A stretch of DNA of 64,000 bases from Tethya wilhelma (taxonomy: Eukaryota; Porifera; Demospongiae; Tethyida; Tethyidae). The DNA is taken from NCBI GenBank assembly GCA_964030475.1, contig CAXIPT010000003.1, positions 2,409,862 to 2,473,861 on the forward strand, in the 5' to 3' direction. Position numbers and translations under genes: made by a program. Below the pieces are notes generated by a model. That model ran no database searches, was not told the DNA's origin, and saw nothing but the letters and a program-made list of their open reading frames with translations. How positions within the stretch are numbered: position 1 is the stretch's first letter; each line of letters starts with the position of its first letter. Positions 1-11,698 of the stretch are shown here, piece after piece.

Positions 1-2257
1 TGAGGCTAACATACAGGGTAGACGTCTGGTAGGCGTGCATGAGTCTACTCAATATTACGCACTTTATCTAGAATGCATCACGCACACGCTCTATAGTCAG
101 TGAATGAGCAAAATTGTGTTGCCTATCTATAAGCTCTAATAGAGCTAGACGTGGAAGATGATGAACTTTAACAAGAAAAGAGCAGCCAGTAGCTAGTCTC
201 TGTATATTGTCTAAGAGGCAACTGATCAATAGAAGTCTCTCAGAATCAGCTTTTTCAGTTCTGCGTGAAGTCTTAATCTTTCAGTCTGACCAAACCAATT
301 AACGGCACAAAACAAAGTGACGATCACAAATGCTGTATACGAAGTGCATCTTATCTCTCTGCTTACAATAAACGACTTTGAAGAATTAAGTGAATGATGG
401 TTGTTTTTTTCAAGTGTTCTTGTGTTCTGGCCTGTTCGCGGTCGTTCCCAAGAACCTTTTTAACATAACTAACCTGAATTACATAAATCAGTGCATCACT
501 CACAGGACTACTGCATGCATGGTACCAGGCTCAACCCATTCTTATTTTTGAAAAAAATATTCGCGAAGGAGGAGCCCGGAAATGAGACTAGTACACCTAA
601 AACTTGGAGATTAATATTGAATGATGACCACTCCATGGTACCATATGTATCCTGGTAGCTGTACATGTATATGGTACATTGTCATAGCTGGTTAGCTTTA
701 TTGGTCTGTCTTTCATCTATTAAGACTGAACTAGGTTATAATAGAATAATAATTATTTATAGAATCAGCTATATATACCAGACAAGTCGTTAGGTTATTT
801 TGTTATCGAAACTTGAGAGTTTATCAGCCACCTTCATGAAGGTTGTTGAAATGTGTGTGACACTTCTGTGCATTGTGTACTCTGTAGTATAGACCATGCG
901 TGTATCTACATATATATAGGCTATATATGAGAATGATTATCTTTTATCAGTGATTATTAGCAAGAGTTTATGTTATCATTTCAGAGTTTGTCAGCAAGAG
1001 TTGTTATCGCATTTCAGAGTTTATCAGGCACCTTCATGAAGGTTGTTGAAATGTGTGTGACACTTCTGTGCGCTATGTGTACTCTGTAGTATAGACCATG
1101 CATGTATCTACATATAATTATATAGGCTATGAGAATGATTATCTTTTATCAGTGATTATTAGCAAGAGTTTATGTTATCATTTCACTTTGCTGGTATATT
1201 AAGTTTTTTTACATAGCATGAGCCTGTTTGTGTACAAAAAATCTATAAGAATGCATACACATGTGTACTTTATTAGTTTATCATTAAAAAATAATAATTA
1301 TTATAGTTATTCAATAACTATATTACAGTTTAATCAAGAGTTTATAGGAGGAGGAGAAAGGGTATCAAACTACGATATATTACTCTACAGAAACACTGTT
1401 AGGAAAGTTTTATGACTTGTATGTGATAATTTTCTTTTGTATCTATCTGGATTCTACGTGGTGTACTTATATTATGTCATTTGTGATCTTGTACAGCTAG
1501 TGTAGTGCTCACAGGTTGATTTCACTGTATGAAGTGAACATGCTGGTTTATTAATAATTCTTCATTATTATTCTTGAGAGCTGAGCTCTAAACGGTTGAA
1601 CAAGCACATTGCTGTGACTTAATTAATTTTGAACTTATACTTTATCCTGGTTTTGAAGCATGTAGTATAGCCTTAGTTCTGGTAGTACTGGGATGTTGGT
1701 GAATACTTCAAGGCCATGCACCGACGAGATCTTCGTAGCCATCCTGCAGCAGGATTTAAAACATCAGCAAAAAAAGTTGTTCAAAATAATGGAAGGTATA
1801 CCTTGATCTTGCCAGCAATAGTCAATTCAAAATCATCAAATCATTCTAATCTCACTTATTGTTAGAGACCTTATATTTTGCTGATACACTAGCTAATTTA
1901 AAAATGTGATTCATGTGAGATTTTCACTTTTGCTCACATGCAATTGGCCCAAAGTCATGTAACTTTCCTAACAGTGTTTACTTTAGCAATGGATATATAC
2001 TCTTCTTCCTATTATGATTGCACTCTTGTTTTAATTAATGATTTTGATTCACATTGCATTGGAACTGCACGTTTGATTAAGCATATGCATTTTATTACTG
2101 TGTAATAATATTAGTAATTTTTGAATTATAAATGTTTGGCAATGTTAATTAATCACATGCAGTCTTCAATGTTTATACTCTATTAATTGTTACAGGAGAT
2201 ATATTCTATCAAATGGAAATAACATAAAAAATTATATGACTGTTTAATAATTATGTA
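1..2257. other. Intergenic region without recognisable gene
   Basis: No convincing coding exon is visible on either strand. The only structure is the direct duplication at 816-1184. From about 1590 onward the sequence resembles the 3' flank of the second membrane-protein gene (7775-8350), so that part belongs to a segmental duplication. Confidence 0.6.
816..1184. repeat. Tandem direct duplication, about 169 bp per copy
   Basis: Copies at about 816-984 and 1017-1184 share nearly all positions. Both run from gagtttatcag through ccttcatgaaggttg to tatgttatcatttca. A spacer of about 32 bp, itself a partial echo of the copy end, separates them. Differences are a few substitutions and small indels. 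No function is evident. Confidence 0.85.
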
Positions 2258-4215
2258 TCACTGTGATCCATGCTCTCTATACAGTGGAGCGTATTCTGAG
2301 TCACTGGGGTGTTCCAATCGATGAGGCACAGGTCCTGTAGTACTTTCATCATTGTTTCTAAGACGATGGTAAACAGTGGTACACCATGTGCTGATAGTTC
2401 GAAGTGTCCTTTTAGGTATGAATGCATATAATATCAATCCTACGCCATACAGTGGGTGAACCACTAATAACATTGGTAGAACTACTCTGTATACAAGAAT
2501 AACAATGCTAGAATTGAAGATGAATTCCTCAATGTACATTATTATGGGAAGAGTCAATAATGCAAGGGCAAGTAATCCCAATAGCAGAGCATCAAGATAG
2601 TTGAACCACAAGACTTTATATGGTCTGACTATGACAATTAAAAAGGCAAATAACAGTGTGATCAATGCTGCTAATGGAAAGCCTGATCCTGCTCCAAATA
2701 TCAGTATAAAATATTGAAGAACAACTCGTAGCAAGAGATAAATAGCGGCAAAGTATCTGTAATCCCGAGGATGTGTTTTAAACAGCAGTTGAAATGTATT
2801 CATAAATGAACGTAGAGTCCTATTCTGGAGCTTACAGACAGAGAGAAACTTCTGAAAGCACTTACAAGGGTAAAGAAACAATAGCAGTAGTGGGAAAACG
2901 TTAAAAACTAGAGACATAATCAATGCTAGCACTGCAATAGGAGAATGATGTCCTCCAAAATATTTGATAGTAGCATCATATTGTAGATACCACTGTGAAA
3001 GTGTTTTATGCTGGGTGTTTACTAAAATGACTGGTGCTAATAAAGCAAATGTAGTGTTTAGTATCTTGACATAGGAGAGTAGTAGAAAAGTAGCAAATGT
3101 TTCAATAAGAGAATTCTTAATGTCCCAGTTTCTTCGTATTTTCATGAAGCAGTAATAAAATGGTTTGCACAGTTGTACAACAATGCTATAGCGATCGTGG
3201 AGCCTCACTAAACTGTATGTTAGTAGAATCAACAGCAATGGATATATTGCAATGCCATATTCTAAAGCTACTGTATGGATAGTGGTCATACTGGGGTGGA
3301 TACAAAATGGAGTGTATGCAGCACGAAAGAAGTCTAGGTTCCAAATACCATAGAAGCTAGTTACTATCTTAATTCCTAAAGAATCATTCTGTACATGTTT
3401 TCGCTGGAATTGACTGACGTTTATCATTCGTAAAAATCCTGGTGATAACATCTGACTTGTAAAAACGAATGCAGTGACTGAACCTGAAGTAACATTAAAT
3501 CTGAACAATATTGCCAGCAAGAAAAAAATAGTGGTAGAGAGATACGCAACTGCAAAGTACTTAAATACATTCTGGACTGTATTTTTAGAACACTGTATGC
3601 AGTCTACTCCGTAAGAGTACACTGGAGGAGCATGGTTTCCAATACAACGACCACACAGTTGGCCCTCGCGATTCATCTCAAGATCACTACATAAGAAGCG
3701 ATTTAACTCAGTTGTATCACTCGTCCAGTTAATTATTTTATATCGAAACCTTTTTCTGAAACGAGATGGGTTTTCCCTTGGAATATAGCACCGAACATCA
3801 CAATATCCCACAACAGTAGTATTGTGCAATTTATTGTAGGCCATACAGTAGCAAAATGGTAAACTCACAATTGTTCTATTGTCCATGTGGTAGCAATCTA
3901 CTAATTTATTAAGAGAGTCATCACACATACAAGTGTTGTTGCCAATGTCAGTAGTCCAAGGAGGACAGCCACTTGGTAGATGCATATGATAACTTTCTTG
4001 GCTTGCACTGGCACAGCTACAGATTATTAAGCTGTATAGTACTATTACTATGGAGACTTTTGCTTGACAAGGTAGTAACATGTTGATATTGTTTCCATAT
4101 AACTATTTAAGACTAAGTGTTATAGAATTTCTAAGCTTATAATCTTTGATTGTCGTCTGTATAATTATAATAATTGGCATTAATTGCATCTATCACTATG
4201 TAGAATCTATCAGTA
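1590..4215. repeat. Segmental duplication, copy 1 (partner 7775-10322)
   Basis: The 3' flank, the whole coding region and about 130 bp of 5' flank of the membrane-protein gene at 2258-4081 are repeated in the same orientation at 7775-10322. The coding parts are far more similar than the flanks, which carry many indels. This is a direct gene duplication about 6 kb apart, later invaded by the element at 4627-5652. Confidence 0.85.
2258..4081 (-). CDS. Cys-rich multi-pass membrane protein (607 aa, lineage-expanded family)
   Basis: A single-exon gene of 607 codons on the minus strand, with ATG at 4081. Residues 1-27 look like a signal peptide. Residues 28-165 form a Cys-rich, N-glycosylatable ectodomain with GCPPWTTDIGNNTC near its start and a compact LCGRC...CIQC motif (about 142-164) just before the membrane. 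The remainder holds roughly eight to nine hydrophobic segments, with a conserved IWNLDFFRAAYTPFCIHP stretch, an LLLFLYPCKCFQKF motif and an RPYKVLWFNYLDALLLG motif. The C-terminal tail is cytosolic-looking and rich in S, T and P. I do not recognise a characterised family. The architecture suggests a surface receptor or channel, but that is inference. It is one of at least nine full or broken copies in this window, so the family is locally expanding. Confidence 0.85.
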   Translation of the reverse strand: MLLPCQAKVSIVIVLYSLIICSCASASQESYHMHLPSGCPPWTTDIGNNTCMCDDSLNKLVDCYHMDNRTIVSLPFCYCMAYNKLHNTTVVGYCDVRCYIPRENPSRFRKRFRYKIINWTSDTTELNRFLCSDLEMNREGQLCGRCIGNHAPPVYSYGVDCIQCSKNTVQNVFKYFAVAYLSTTIFFLLAILFRFNVTSGSVTAFVFTSQMLSPGFLRMINVSQFQRKHVQNDSLGIKIVTSFYGIWNLDFFRAAYTPFCIHPSMTTIHTVALEYGIAIYPLLLILLTYSLVRLHDRYSIVVQLCKPFYYCFMKIRRNWDIKNSLIETFATFLLLSYVKILNTTFALLAPVILVNTQHKTLSQWYLQYDATIKYFGGHHSPIAVLALIMSLVFNVFPLLLLFLYPCKCFQKFLSVCKLQNRTLRSFMNTFQLLFKTHPRDYRYFAAIYLLLRVVLQYFILIFGAGSGFPLAALITLLFAFLIVIVRPYKVLWFNYLDALLLGLLALALLTLPIIMYIEEFIFNSSIVILVYRVVLPMLLVVHPLYGVGLILYAFIPKRTLRTISTWCTTVYHRLRNNDESTTGPVPHRLEHPSDSEYAPLYREHGSQ

Positions 4216-4314
4216 TAATACTCTGACTCAGTGTTTGTAGCCAGGAGATACCTAGTACCTCATGCAATTACTTGCACATTAAAAGTATTATCATATCGAT
4301 ATGTTTACTGGATT

Positions 4315-4512
4315 GCTGTCGGTATGATGGGTTTGCTATCTTTTCAGTTCCCAAATGATTAACTGTCATCATTGTGTACATTTTTGTTGAAAATTTTGCA
4401 AACTGACTGAGCCTTGTTTACGCTGTTTCTATTCATAATAATATTATGTTGTAGCTAATTTCCCATGGGAATACACTTGTGATGTATAATTATAGATCTA
4501 ACTGCCAACAGT
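4315..4512. repeat. Inverted copy of the segment at 10378-10562
   Basis: Read on the minus strand, this stretch matches 10378-10562 (and 39080-39250) with many substitutions. Shared landmarks include ctgttggcagttag, a cattcccat core and taatcatttggg. In the other copies this module lies upstream of the membrane-protein gene in the opposite orientation. The 5' flank of the first gene copy has therefore been locally inverted. Confidence 0.7.
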
Positions 4513-4626
4513 GCATATCTATGTAATATTGTACTTTGTATGTGGTCTAGCGCATGCATGCATCTCTGCATGAGTGTTTGCATGCACTAGTACTGTCAGT
4601 TTTTTCTTTCATTATACAATGTGATT

Positions 4627-5652
4627 GTAGTACGTATAGTAGGAATGGGCCGACTGTCCCATAGACACAATACAAAATGTTGGCCACCATAAAAATCTAG
4701 TCAAGCAAAATTAAACCTTCAAAGTTGCTCAGAGGCTCTCACTGACAGATTACCAACTGCATGCAAGTTCTAAAACTCACAAAAACTTTCTGCAGCACTC
4801 GTAGAGAGCGCTAGTAGGAAGCCACCATAGTCCCATTTTTGTTCATCTAACTTACGTACTTACTTACTTCCTAACTGACTTACTTGAAAAGGATTTCCAG
4901 AGACCCAGAATGTGTTGAGCCAACTTTGACAGCACAAATTAAGCTCTTTTTATGGGTACTACATTCCTTGATACTCGTTTTCATCATAAATAGGCTTAAA
5001 CAAAAACTAGAAAGCTTTAAAACTTAGCGTATAAATTTTTGTACTCCAATGCAGCCACCCTTGCAGGTAGAGTTCAAAGGTCATTATCTATCCACGTCGC
5101 ATTTGTATACACATGCGCATTAGCCTGCTCCAGCATAATGTAGTGGATATAATTATATAGCTGCTACTCAGGCTTTTTGTAGGGACTAACCAGTCTCTGA
5201 TAGTCTCCACACTATAGTGTTGAAAAAAGTGAATGAACAATTAAGTAGTAAAAATTTTAAAAAATAAACAGTGTAGGAATGTGCAGTGCGATAAAAAGTA
5301 TTGGAACAAGGCATGGTCTCAATTTCGGCACATGACTACTTCTGAATCATTTTTATGCCCAACTCTTGGCTGGCAGTCTAGTTTAAGTTAGATACTTGTC
5401 TGTTATAGTTTACTCCATATCAAGTGATTATATAGCTACAGTACTGAGAAATTTGAAGCAATGCAAAGAATGATGTATACAGTATTATTGTACAGATCAT
5501 TGCAACACAACACTGATTCAGAAAATCCATATGAAGGATCAAGAATAAAAATGAAGTAGTCATGTGCTGAAATTGAGACCATGCCTTGTTCCAATACTTT
5601 TTACCGCACTGCCCATTCCTACACTGTTTATTTTTAAAATTTTTACTACTTG
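4627..5652 (+). mobile_element. Composite hairpin element, subfamily 1 (about 1 kb)
   Basis: Starts with the A end (gtagtacgtatagtaggaatg), here missing the outer arm of its terminal hairpin. It runs through a non-coding body with a short ACTT tetranucleotide run near 4850-4870. It finishes in a B module whose arms (about 5244-5345 and 5556-5650) are long inverted repeats around a 210-bp spacer. No transposase ORF is present, so the element is non-autonomous. Other copies lie at 15205, 18716, 40051, 54545 and 56528. Confidence 0.85.
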
Positions 5653-7785
5653 TTATTATAAGTGATACAGTCAAGATGGGTGGGAACTACATGCACCTGT
5701 GCCGTTGAAGTCGACCTCCATAGTGTCAGTATATAATTGTTAAATGGCTTTCTTATGTGAGTGTCCTAGCAGTTAGTTGGTAAGTATGGGAGGGGACTGC
5801 ACACGTGTGTCTATACAGTCTTAATTTAACAATTGTTGTCATCAAGTTAATAAAGGTTAATAATTATAAAACTTAAATTCTTTTCACAAAAATATAATAA
5901 CCAGTATTTTTAAGTGTCCTTGCTGCATGTTCTTAGTCTATAGGTGTTTGAGTTTGTTGCGACTGTTTTTGGTTGATTGTTTGTTTATGTCGCTTGATTA
6001 CATTTCCATAGTGCCTCATTAGTAGTGCTATAAGTTTCATTGTGGTTATAAATTGAATTTTGTGCTATTCAATTTCAACATCTGTGTTTGAAAGGTAAAT
6101 ATGTGGTTGGCACCATATGGATAAGCCTACCAGTGGCTTTCTGGCTACCAGAAATTTTTCCATGAATTCCTAATATGGTGATTTAATTGCTTTATAGTTA
6201 AGTAATGCAAATTTGCTTACTTATTCCCTCCAGTCGTCTGGTAAGTTCTTGATCTGCATGCACCCCTGTGATCTGCGGACTCTTGACAATTTCTTTGTTT
6301 TCTTATTTAATGCGTTCATCTTGAGTATCATCATTCGTAGTTGCTGGTAAAGGGTCGCCAGGAGTGGACGGTGGCGTACTAGGCTGATGCCTCCGTAGAT
6401 TTTGAGGTCTGTTTAGCATTGTTTGGCTGACCATCTCTTGTTTCTGGCTTCTAACTGGTATCATAATGGTTGTATTTTCCAGTTTAGAGCGATTTTGGAC
6501 GGCTCCCTGTCCACCGTTCTGTGCATGTTGCCATATTTTTTTAGTTTTAGTTGATGCGCAGCGTGTTTAGTGTGCATGCGTGTGCATGCAACGCATGCGC
6601 TTCCTGGTTTCATTAGCATATGCATACAGCATCTTGAAAATTAATAATGATTATATTGTGCATGGTTACTAGTGTAAGAGAATGGTTTTCTGTTTGGAGA
6701 GAATGATACTCTCTTTTTAGTTTATTATTGATTATTGGTTGATTTTGTTTTTGCATGTGTGCGGATTGAGCACATCCTGATTCCACGGTTATGCGGTATT
6801 TTTATATGATTCTGCATATGATGGCTTAGATCGGTTGTGATTATGTAGCTAGGCTTAGTTGTATGAAGAGTGGTGAATTGCTTGGCTTGATTGTTAAATG
6901 AGTGACAGTTAATTATTATAATTATAGTTCACTTTGGATTTCTATTATAAATTAATTGGTTCTTGGTTTCATTTGGTTCTGCATTGCTGGGCTTCATATC
7001 ACTCTTGAATAAATGAGTGATAGTGAGACAAATAGATTTGGTAGATATAACAATTATAGTATAATTCACTTTGAATTCTTATTAATTGGTTCCTGGTTTC
7101 ATTTGGTTCTGCATGGCTGGGCTTCATATCATTCTTGAGTAAATTTTCTTTATTATTGGTTCTTGATTTCATCTAGTTCTGGCTGGGCTTGATACTGTCA
7201 CTTTTTGAATAAATTTGGTTATGGCATCACTGTGCAAGGAGTTCAGTTGACTGCATATGGAATCAGACTAGTGAATGGCTTAATTGGCTAGATCACAAGT
7301 GGTTGTAGTGAGAGAGAATGTGGATAGAATTGGTATGTATTATTGTTTGCGAGTTGCATGGTGTTTAGTTTAGATCTTTTTCATCCTTGTGCATGTGGCT
7401 TGGATATACTATAGCTTGAATGTGGTTGCAAGAAATAAGTGGTTATTTTTTATGCTAGAGTGTAGGTGAAATAACCTTGATGTAGTTACATTTTTGCTTA
7501 TATTTCATTTTTTGTGTTCTGTTTATGCCTGTTTGGAAAGTTTGTTTCAAGTTTCTTCTTAGTTATCAAGTGATGGCAGGGCAATTATAGCCCTCTGCAT
7601 GTATAGTTCTGGCCGACCCAGTTTTTAACCAGAGCACCCCATGAGTGTTCTGTTATTATAAGTGATACAGTCAGGATGGGTGGGAACTACATGCGCCTGT
7701 GCCATTGAATTCGACCTCTATATATAGTGTCAGTAAATAATTGTTAAATCCATGGTTTTTCTTATGTGAGTGCCCTAGCGGTTGA
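5653..7785. repeat. Pair of about 130-bp direct repeats bracketing 1.9 kb
   Basis: The stretch from ttattataagtgatacagtc to the cctagc(a/g)gtt area occurs at 5653-5780 and again at 7654-7785, with about 90 percent identity by eye. The arrangement could be short LTRs of a non-coding retroelement. However, I see no clear purine tract before the second copy and no reverse transcriptase between them. It could equally mark the boundary of the segmental duplication. Confidence 0.6.
5786..7653. other. Non-coding block with a decaying triple repeat
   Basis: No coding exon is supported. Between 6926 and 7212 a unit containing ttggtttcatttggttctgc and gctgggcttcatatc is present three times (about 6926-7020, 7061-7145, 7151-7212), each shorter or more diverged than the last. 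The plus strand is strongly T/G-biased here. Confidence 0.55.
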
Positions 7786-8350
7786 ACAAATAACAGTTAT
7801 ACTTTGTCTTCAAACTTAAACTCTACTTCTAGTTTTCCAAGCATGTAGTACTGATGGTATACTGGGATGTTATAGTGAATACTTAAAATACTGGCAAGAT
7901 CTCAGTATAGCCATCCTGCATGCAGCAAGATTTATAACGTAAGCAAGAATAGTGGTCAAAAAAAGTGGAAAGTAGTTTGACCTTGCAAAACCATTCTTAT
8001 CTGGCTTCTTACTAAGAAAATAAATGCAAGTAGTGTGAGAGTTTGTAATTAATTTTTATTCACATGCAACTGGCCCTAAGTCATGTTACTTTCCCAACAG
8101 TGTTTATTCTACTTAGATACTCTTCTTCCTTTTATAATTGGTTTAATAATAATGTTTTTAATTCACAGTACATTGCAAACTTTTTGATCCAGCATTTTCA
8201 CTACATTTTGTTATTATCAGTTGAATTATTAATAAGTATTTGTTAATGATAGTCTTCAACATTATTATAGTTATGTTTACTCTATTAATTGTTACAGCAG
8301 ATATTGTATCAATGCAAATAGCGTAAAATTAATAATATAATTATGACTGT

Positions 8351-10192
8351 TTAATATGTATCACTATGATCTATGCTCTCTAGCAGTGGAGCGTATTCTG
8401 AGTCACTGGGGTGTTCCAATCGATGAGGCACAGGTCCTGTAGTACTTTCATCATTGTTTCTAAGACGATGGTAAACAGTGGTACACCTTGTGCTGATAGC
8501 TCGAAATGTCCTTTTTGGTATGAAGGCATGTAATATCAGTCCTACTCCATACAGTGGGTGAATCACAAATAATAATGGTAAAACTTTTCTGTACACAAGA
8601 GTAACAACGCTAGAATTGAAGATGAATTCCTCAATGTACATTTCTATAGGTAATGTCAAGAATGCAAAGACTAGCGATCCCAATAGCAGAGCATCAAGAT
8701 AGTTGAACCACAAGACTTTATATGGTCTGACTATGACAATTAAAAAGGCAAATGACAGTGTGATCAATGCTGCTAGTGGAAAGCCTGATCCTGCTCCAAA
8801 TATCAGTAAAAAATATTGAAGAACAACTCGTAGCAAGAGATAAATAGCGGCAAAGTATCTGTAATCCCGAGGATGTGTTTTAAATAGCAGTTGAAACGTA
8901 TTCATAAATGAACGTAGAGTCCTATTCTGGAGCTTACAGATAGAGAGAAACTTCTGAAAGCACTTACAAGGGTAAAGAAACAATAGCAGTAGTGGGAAAA
9001 CGTTAAAAACTAGAGACATAATCAATGCTAGCACTGCAATAGGAGAATGATGTCCTCCAAAATATTTGATAGTAGCATCATATTGTAGATACCACTGTGA
9101 ATATGTTTGCCCTTGTGTGTTTACTAAAGTGACTGGTGTCAATAAAGCAAATGAAGTGTTTAGTATCTTGACATAGGAGAGTAGTAGAAAGGTAGCAAAT
9201 GTTTCAATAAGAGAATTCTTAATGTCCCAGTTTCTTCGTATTTTCATGAAGCAGTAATAAAATGGTTTGCACAGTTGTACAACAATGCTATAGCGATCGT
9301 GGAGCCTCACTAAACTGTATGTGAGTAGAATCAACAGCAATGGATATATTGCAATGCCATATTCTAAAGCTACTGTATAGATAGTTGTCATACTGGGGTG
9401 GATACAAAATGGAGTGTAAGCCGCACGAAAGAAGTCTAGGTTCCAAATACCATAGAAACTGGTTACTATCTTAATTCCTAAAATATTAAGGTGTTCATGT
9501 TTTTTATGTAATTGACCCACAAGTATCATTCGTAATAATCCTGGTGATAACATCTGACTTGTAAAAACGAATGCATTGACTGAACCTGAAGTAGCATTAA
9601 ATCTGATTAGGATTGCCAGCAGGAAAAAAATTGTGGTTGAGAGATATGCAACTGCCAAGTACTTTAATACATTAAGGACTGTATTTTTAGAACATTGTAT
9701 ACAATCTACTCCGTAAGAGTACACTGGAGGAGCATGGTCTTCAATACAACGACCACACAGTTGGCCCTCGCGATTCATCTCAAGATCACTACATAATAAG
9801 CGATTTAACTCATTTAAATCACTTGTCCAATTTAGTATTTTGTATCGAAACCTTGGTCTGAAACGAGATGGGTTTTCCCTTGGAATATAGCACCGAAAAT
9901 CACAATATCCCACAACAGTTGTATTGTGCAATTTATTGTAGGCCATACAGTAGCAAAATGGCAAACTGACCATTGTTCTATTGTCCATGTGGTAGCACTC
10001 TACTAATTTATTGAGAGTGTCATCACACTTACATGTGTTGTTGCCAATGTCGGTAGTCCAAGGAGGACAGCCACTTGGCAAATACATATGACGATTTTCT
10101 TGGCTTGCAGTGGCACACCTATAAAATATGCTGGATAGTACTATTACTATGGTGACATCTAAATTAAACTTTGCTTTGCAAGATAATAACAT
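8351..10192 (-). CDS. Cys-rich multi-pass membrane protein (613 aa, paralogue of 2258-4081)
   Basis: A single-exon gene on the minus strand with ATG at 10192, 613 codons. It has the same architecture as its neighbour: signal peptide, Cys-rich ectodomain beginning with GCPPWTTDIGNNTC, LCGRC...CIQC just before the first membrane helix, then a polytopic region. Long stretches, including the helix around FGGHHSPIAVLALIMSLVF and the YPCKCFQ motif, are identical to the 607-aa copy. Divergence concentrates in the signal peptide, the loop around residues 220-235 (LHKKHEHLNILG versus FQRKHVQNDSLG) and the last two membrane segments. The mix of identical and divergent blocks suggests gene conversion. 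The function is unknown. A further partial copy at 38542-38997 is nearly identical to the first 180 residues. Confidence 0.85.
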   Translation of the reverse strand: MLLSCKAKFNLDVTIVIVLSSIFYRCATASQENRHMYLPSGCPPWTTDIGNNTCKCDDTLNKLVECYHMDNRTMVSLPFCYCMAYNKLHNTTVVGYCDFRCYIPRENPSRFRPRFRYKILNWTSDLNELNRLLCSDLEMNREGQLCGRCIEDHAPPVYSYGVDCIQCSKNTVLNVLKYLAVAYLSTTIFFLLAILIRFNATSGSVNAFVFTSQMLSPGLLRMILVGQLHKKHEHLNILGIKIVTSFYGIWNLDFFRAAYTPFCIHPSMTTIYTVALEYGIAIYPLLLILLTYSLVRLHDRYSIVVQLCKPFYYCFMKIRRNWDIKNSLIETFATFLLLSYVKILNTSFALLTPVTLVNTQGQTYSQWYLQYDATIKYFGGHHSPIAVLALIMSLVFNVFPLLLLFLYPCKCFQKFLSICKLQNRTLRSFMNTFQLLFKTHPRDYRYFAAIYLLLRVVLQYFLLIFGAGSGFPLAALITLSFAFLIVIVRPYKVLWFNYLDALLLGSLVFAFLTLPIEMYIEEFIFNSSVVTLVYRKVLPLLFVIHPLYGVGLILHAFIPKRTFRAISTRCTTVYHRLRNNDESTTGPVPHRLEHPSDSEYAPLLESIDHSDTY

Positions 10193-11697
10193 GTTGCTAT
10201 TTGTTTCTGTATAATTATATAACTGTTTAAGACTAACTCTTATTGAAATTCTAAACTTATAAATCCTTGATCGTTATCTTTAATTATACTTGCATCTATC
10301 ACCGTGTAGAATATATCACATGAACTGATCACATAATAATTTATTATAAAGTGCAATATCACATAGACTATGCACTAGCTGTTGGCAGTTAGGATACGTC
10401 ACAAGTGCATTCCCATAGGAAAACATCTATAATATTATGAATGAAAATAGCCCAAATAATTTACTCAGTCCGTTTACTCAACTTTTGACAAAAATATAAA
10501 CAATGATGATGTTATAATCATTTGGGGATTAGAAAAGATAGCAAGCAATCATACCAACAGCAATCCAGCTAGTAAACATCAATCTGATAACAGACTTTAT
10601 TGTGCAAGTAATTAAAATAGGTATATATACTAATACATCTTGTGGTTACAAACAGCAAGAATAATACTTAATTATTACTGGGTGCATGTATATAGTACCG
10701 TACATCACCAACCAGTATTTTGAAATTCTTATGCAATATGTATTATGTATATACTGTGATTTTTGTATAAAACCATTACAGCGAATAAAAAGGCATTTGA
10801 ATCAAGTTAATTCATCATGCAGTTGTTGTCTGTTATCAATATATTATTATTATTACATGTAATTTGTGTAAAGCATCATTCAGGCTTATAGTAGACCTTT
10901 TGACTAGATTTTGAAAGACCTGGGTTCAAATCCCAGCTAGATCCTAAGATTTTTTCCAATAAACTTTAATGTGTTTATCCAATCTTCAGCTCTGTTTCAT
11001 TAATGCATGGTTACATACATTACTTCAGCAGACTGGGTTAGGTTTGATTTAGTTATCGTACATTTATTTTGTCTGGAAAAACATATATATACTGCATGGT
11101 CATGTATTGCATCATGTGGGTCGGGCATACAATTACATGCAGTCACCCTTGAGATCTTTCTAGTTCAGAAGTTGACTATATATAGTGTCTATGAAAATAG
11201 ATTTTTTTTCCAATTTGCTTAATTTGATGCAGCATACATGAAGTAAGTAAAAACAAAATTGCGGTGGTGTAACTTTTGACTAGTGCTCTCTACGAGTACT
11301 TTGGAAAGTTTGTGTGTGTAGTTAGTCTTAAACAGTTGATCATTGTTGGCTTTACTATTAATTTTTTTTTGTATGACATTGTACGTTATCAACATTAGTT
11401 TTAAGTTAATTGTGTACAGCATCATTCCTAAGCAAACCTATACATGCAGAGTTAAGGATAAAGTGCATGTATTGATTTGAGTTTTATATAGTTGTTGATA
11501 TTGTTTTGCTGTACATAATTTTATAATAATGCATACATGCACAGTCCTTGATTGTCGATACACTTTGAAAGATTCTAACAGTTTGTACATAAACCTCTTA
11601 TTAAATGACTAGTATAATACTTCTATAGATTCTTAGATTTTTAAAGTTGTACATTGGGTACAATAGAAATTTCATTAAAAATGCAGTAATTTGTTAT
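9738..11697. repeat. Segmental duplication, copy 1 (partner 38542-41705)
   Basis: The first third of the 613-aa gene and about 1.5 kb of its upstream flank reappear in the same orientation at 38542-41705. The partner lacks about 110 bp near 10262-10395 and carries two insertions, a hairpin element (40051-41010) and a 369-bp element (41109-41477). This copy therefore provides the empty sites for both insertions. Confidence 0.85.
10886..10950 (+). repeat. tRNA-like relic, possibly SINE-derived
   Basis: A perfect 5-bp T-arm (ctggg/cccag) encloses the loop ttcaaat, matching an internal Pol III B box. About 30 bp upstream is a weak A-box-like aggcttatagtagacc; the partner copy at 39570 reads aggcttagcagacc, closer to consensus. 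No acceptor stem pairs, so a functional tRNA is unlikely. Confidence 0.35.
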
Positions 11698-11698
11698 T

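Noticed and set aside
5420..5674. Open frames overlapping B modules (also at 19589, 32846, 33302, 40527, 42821, 56826)
   Set aside because: They recur only because the hairpin arms recur; frames are not conserved between copies and differ in sense and antisense.
10886..10950. Functional tRNA gene
   Set aside because: Only T-arm and weak A box are present; no acceptor stem or 7-nt anticodon loop can be formed.
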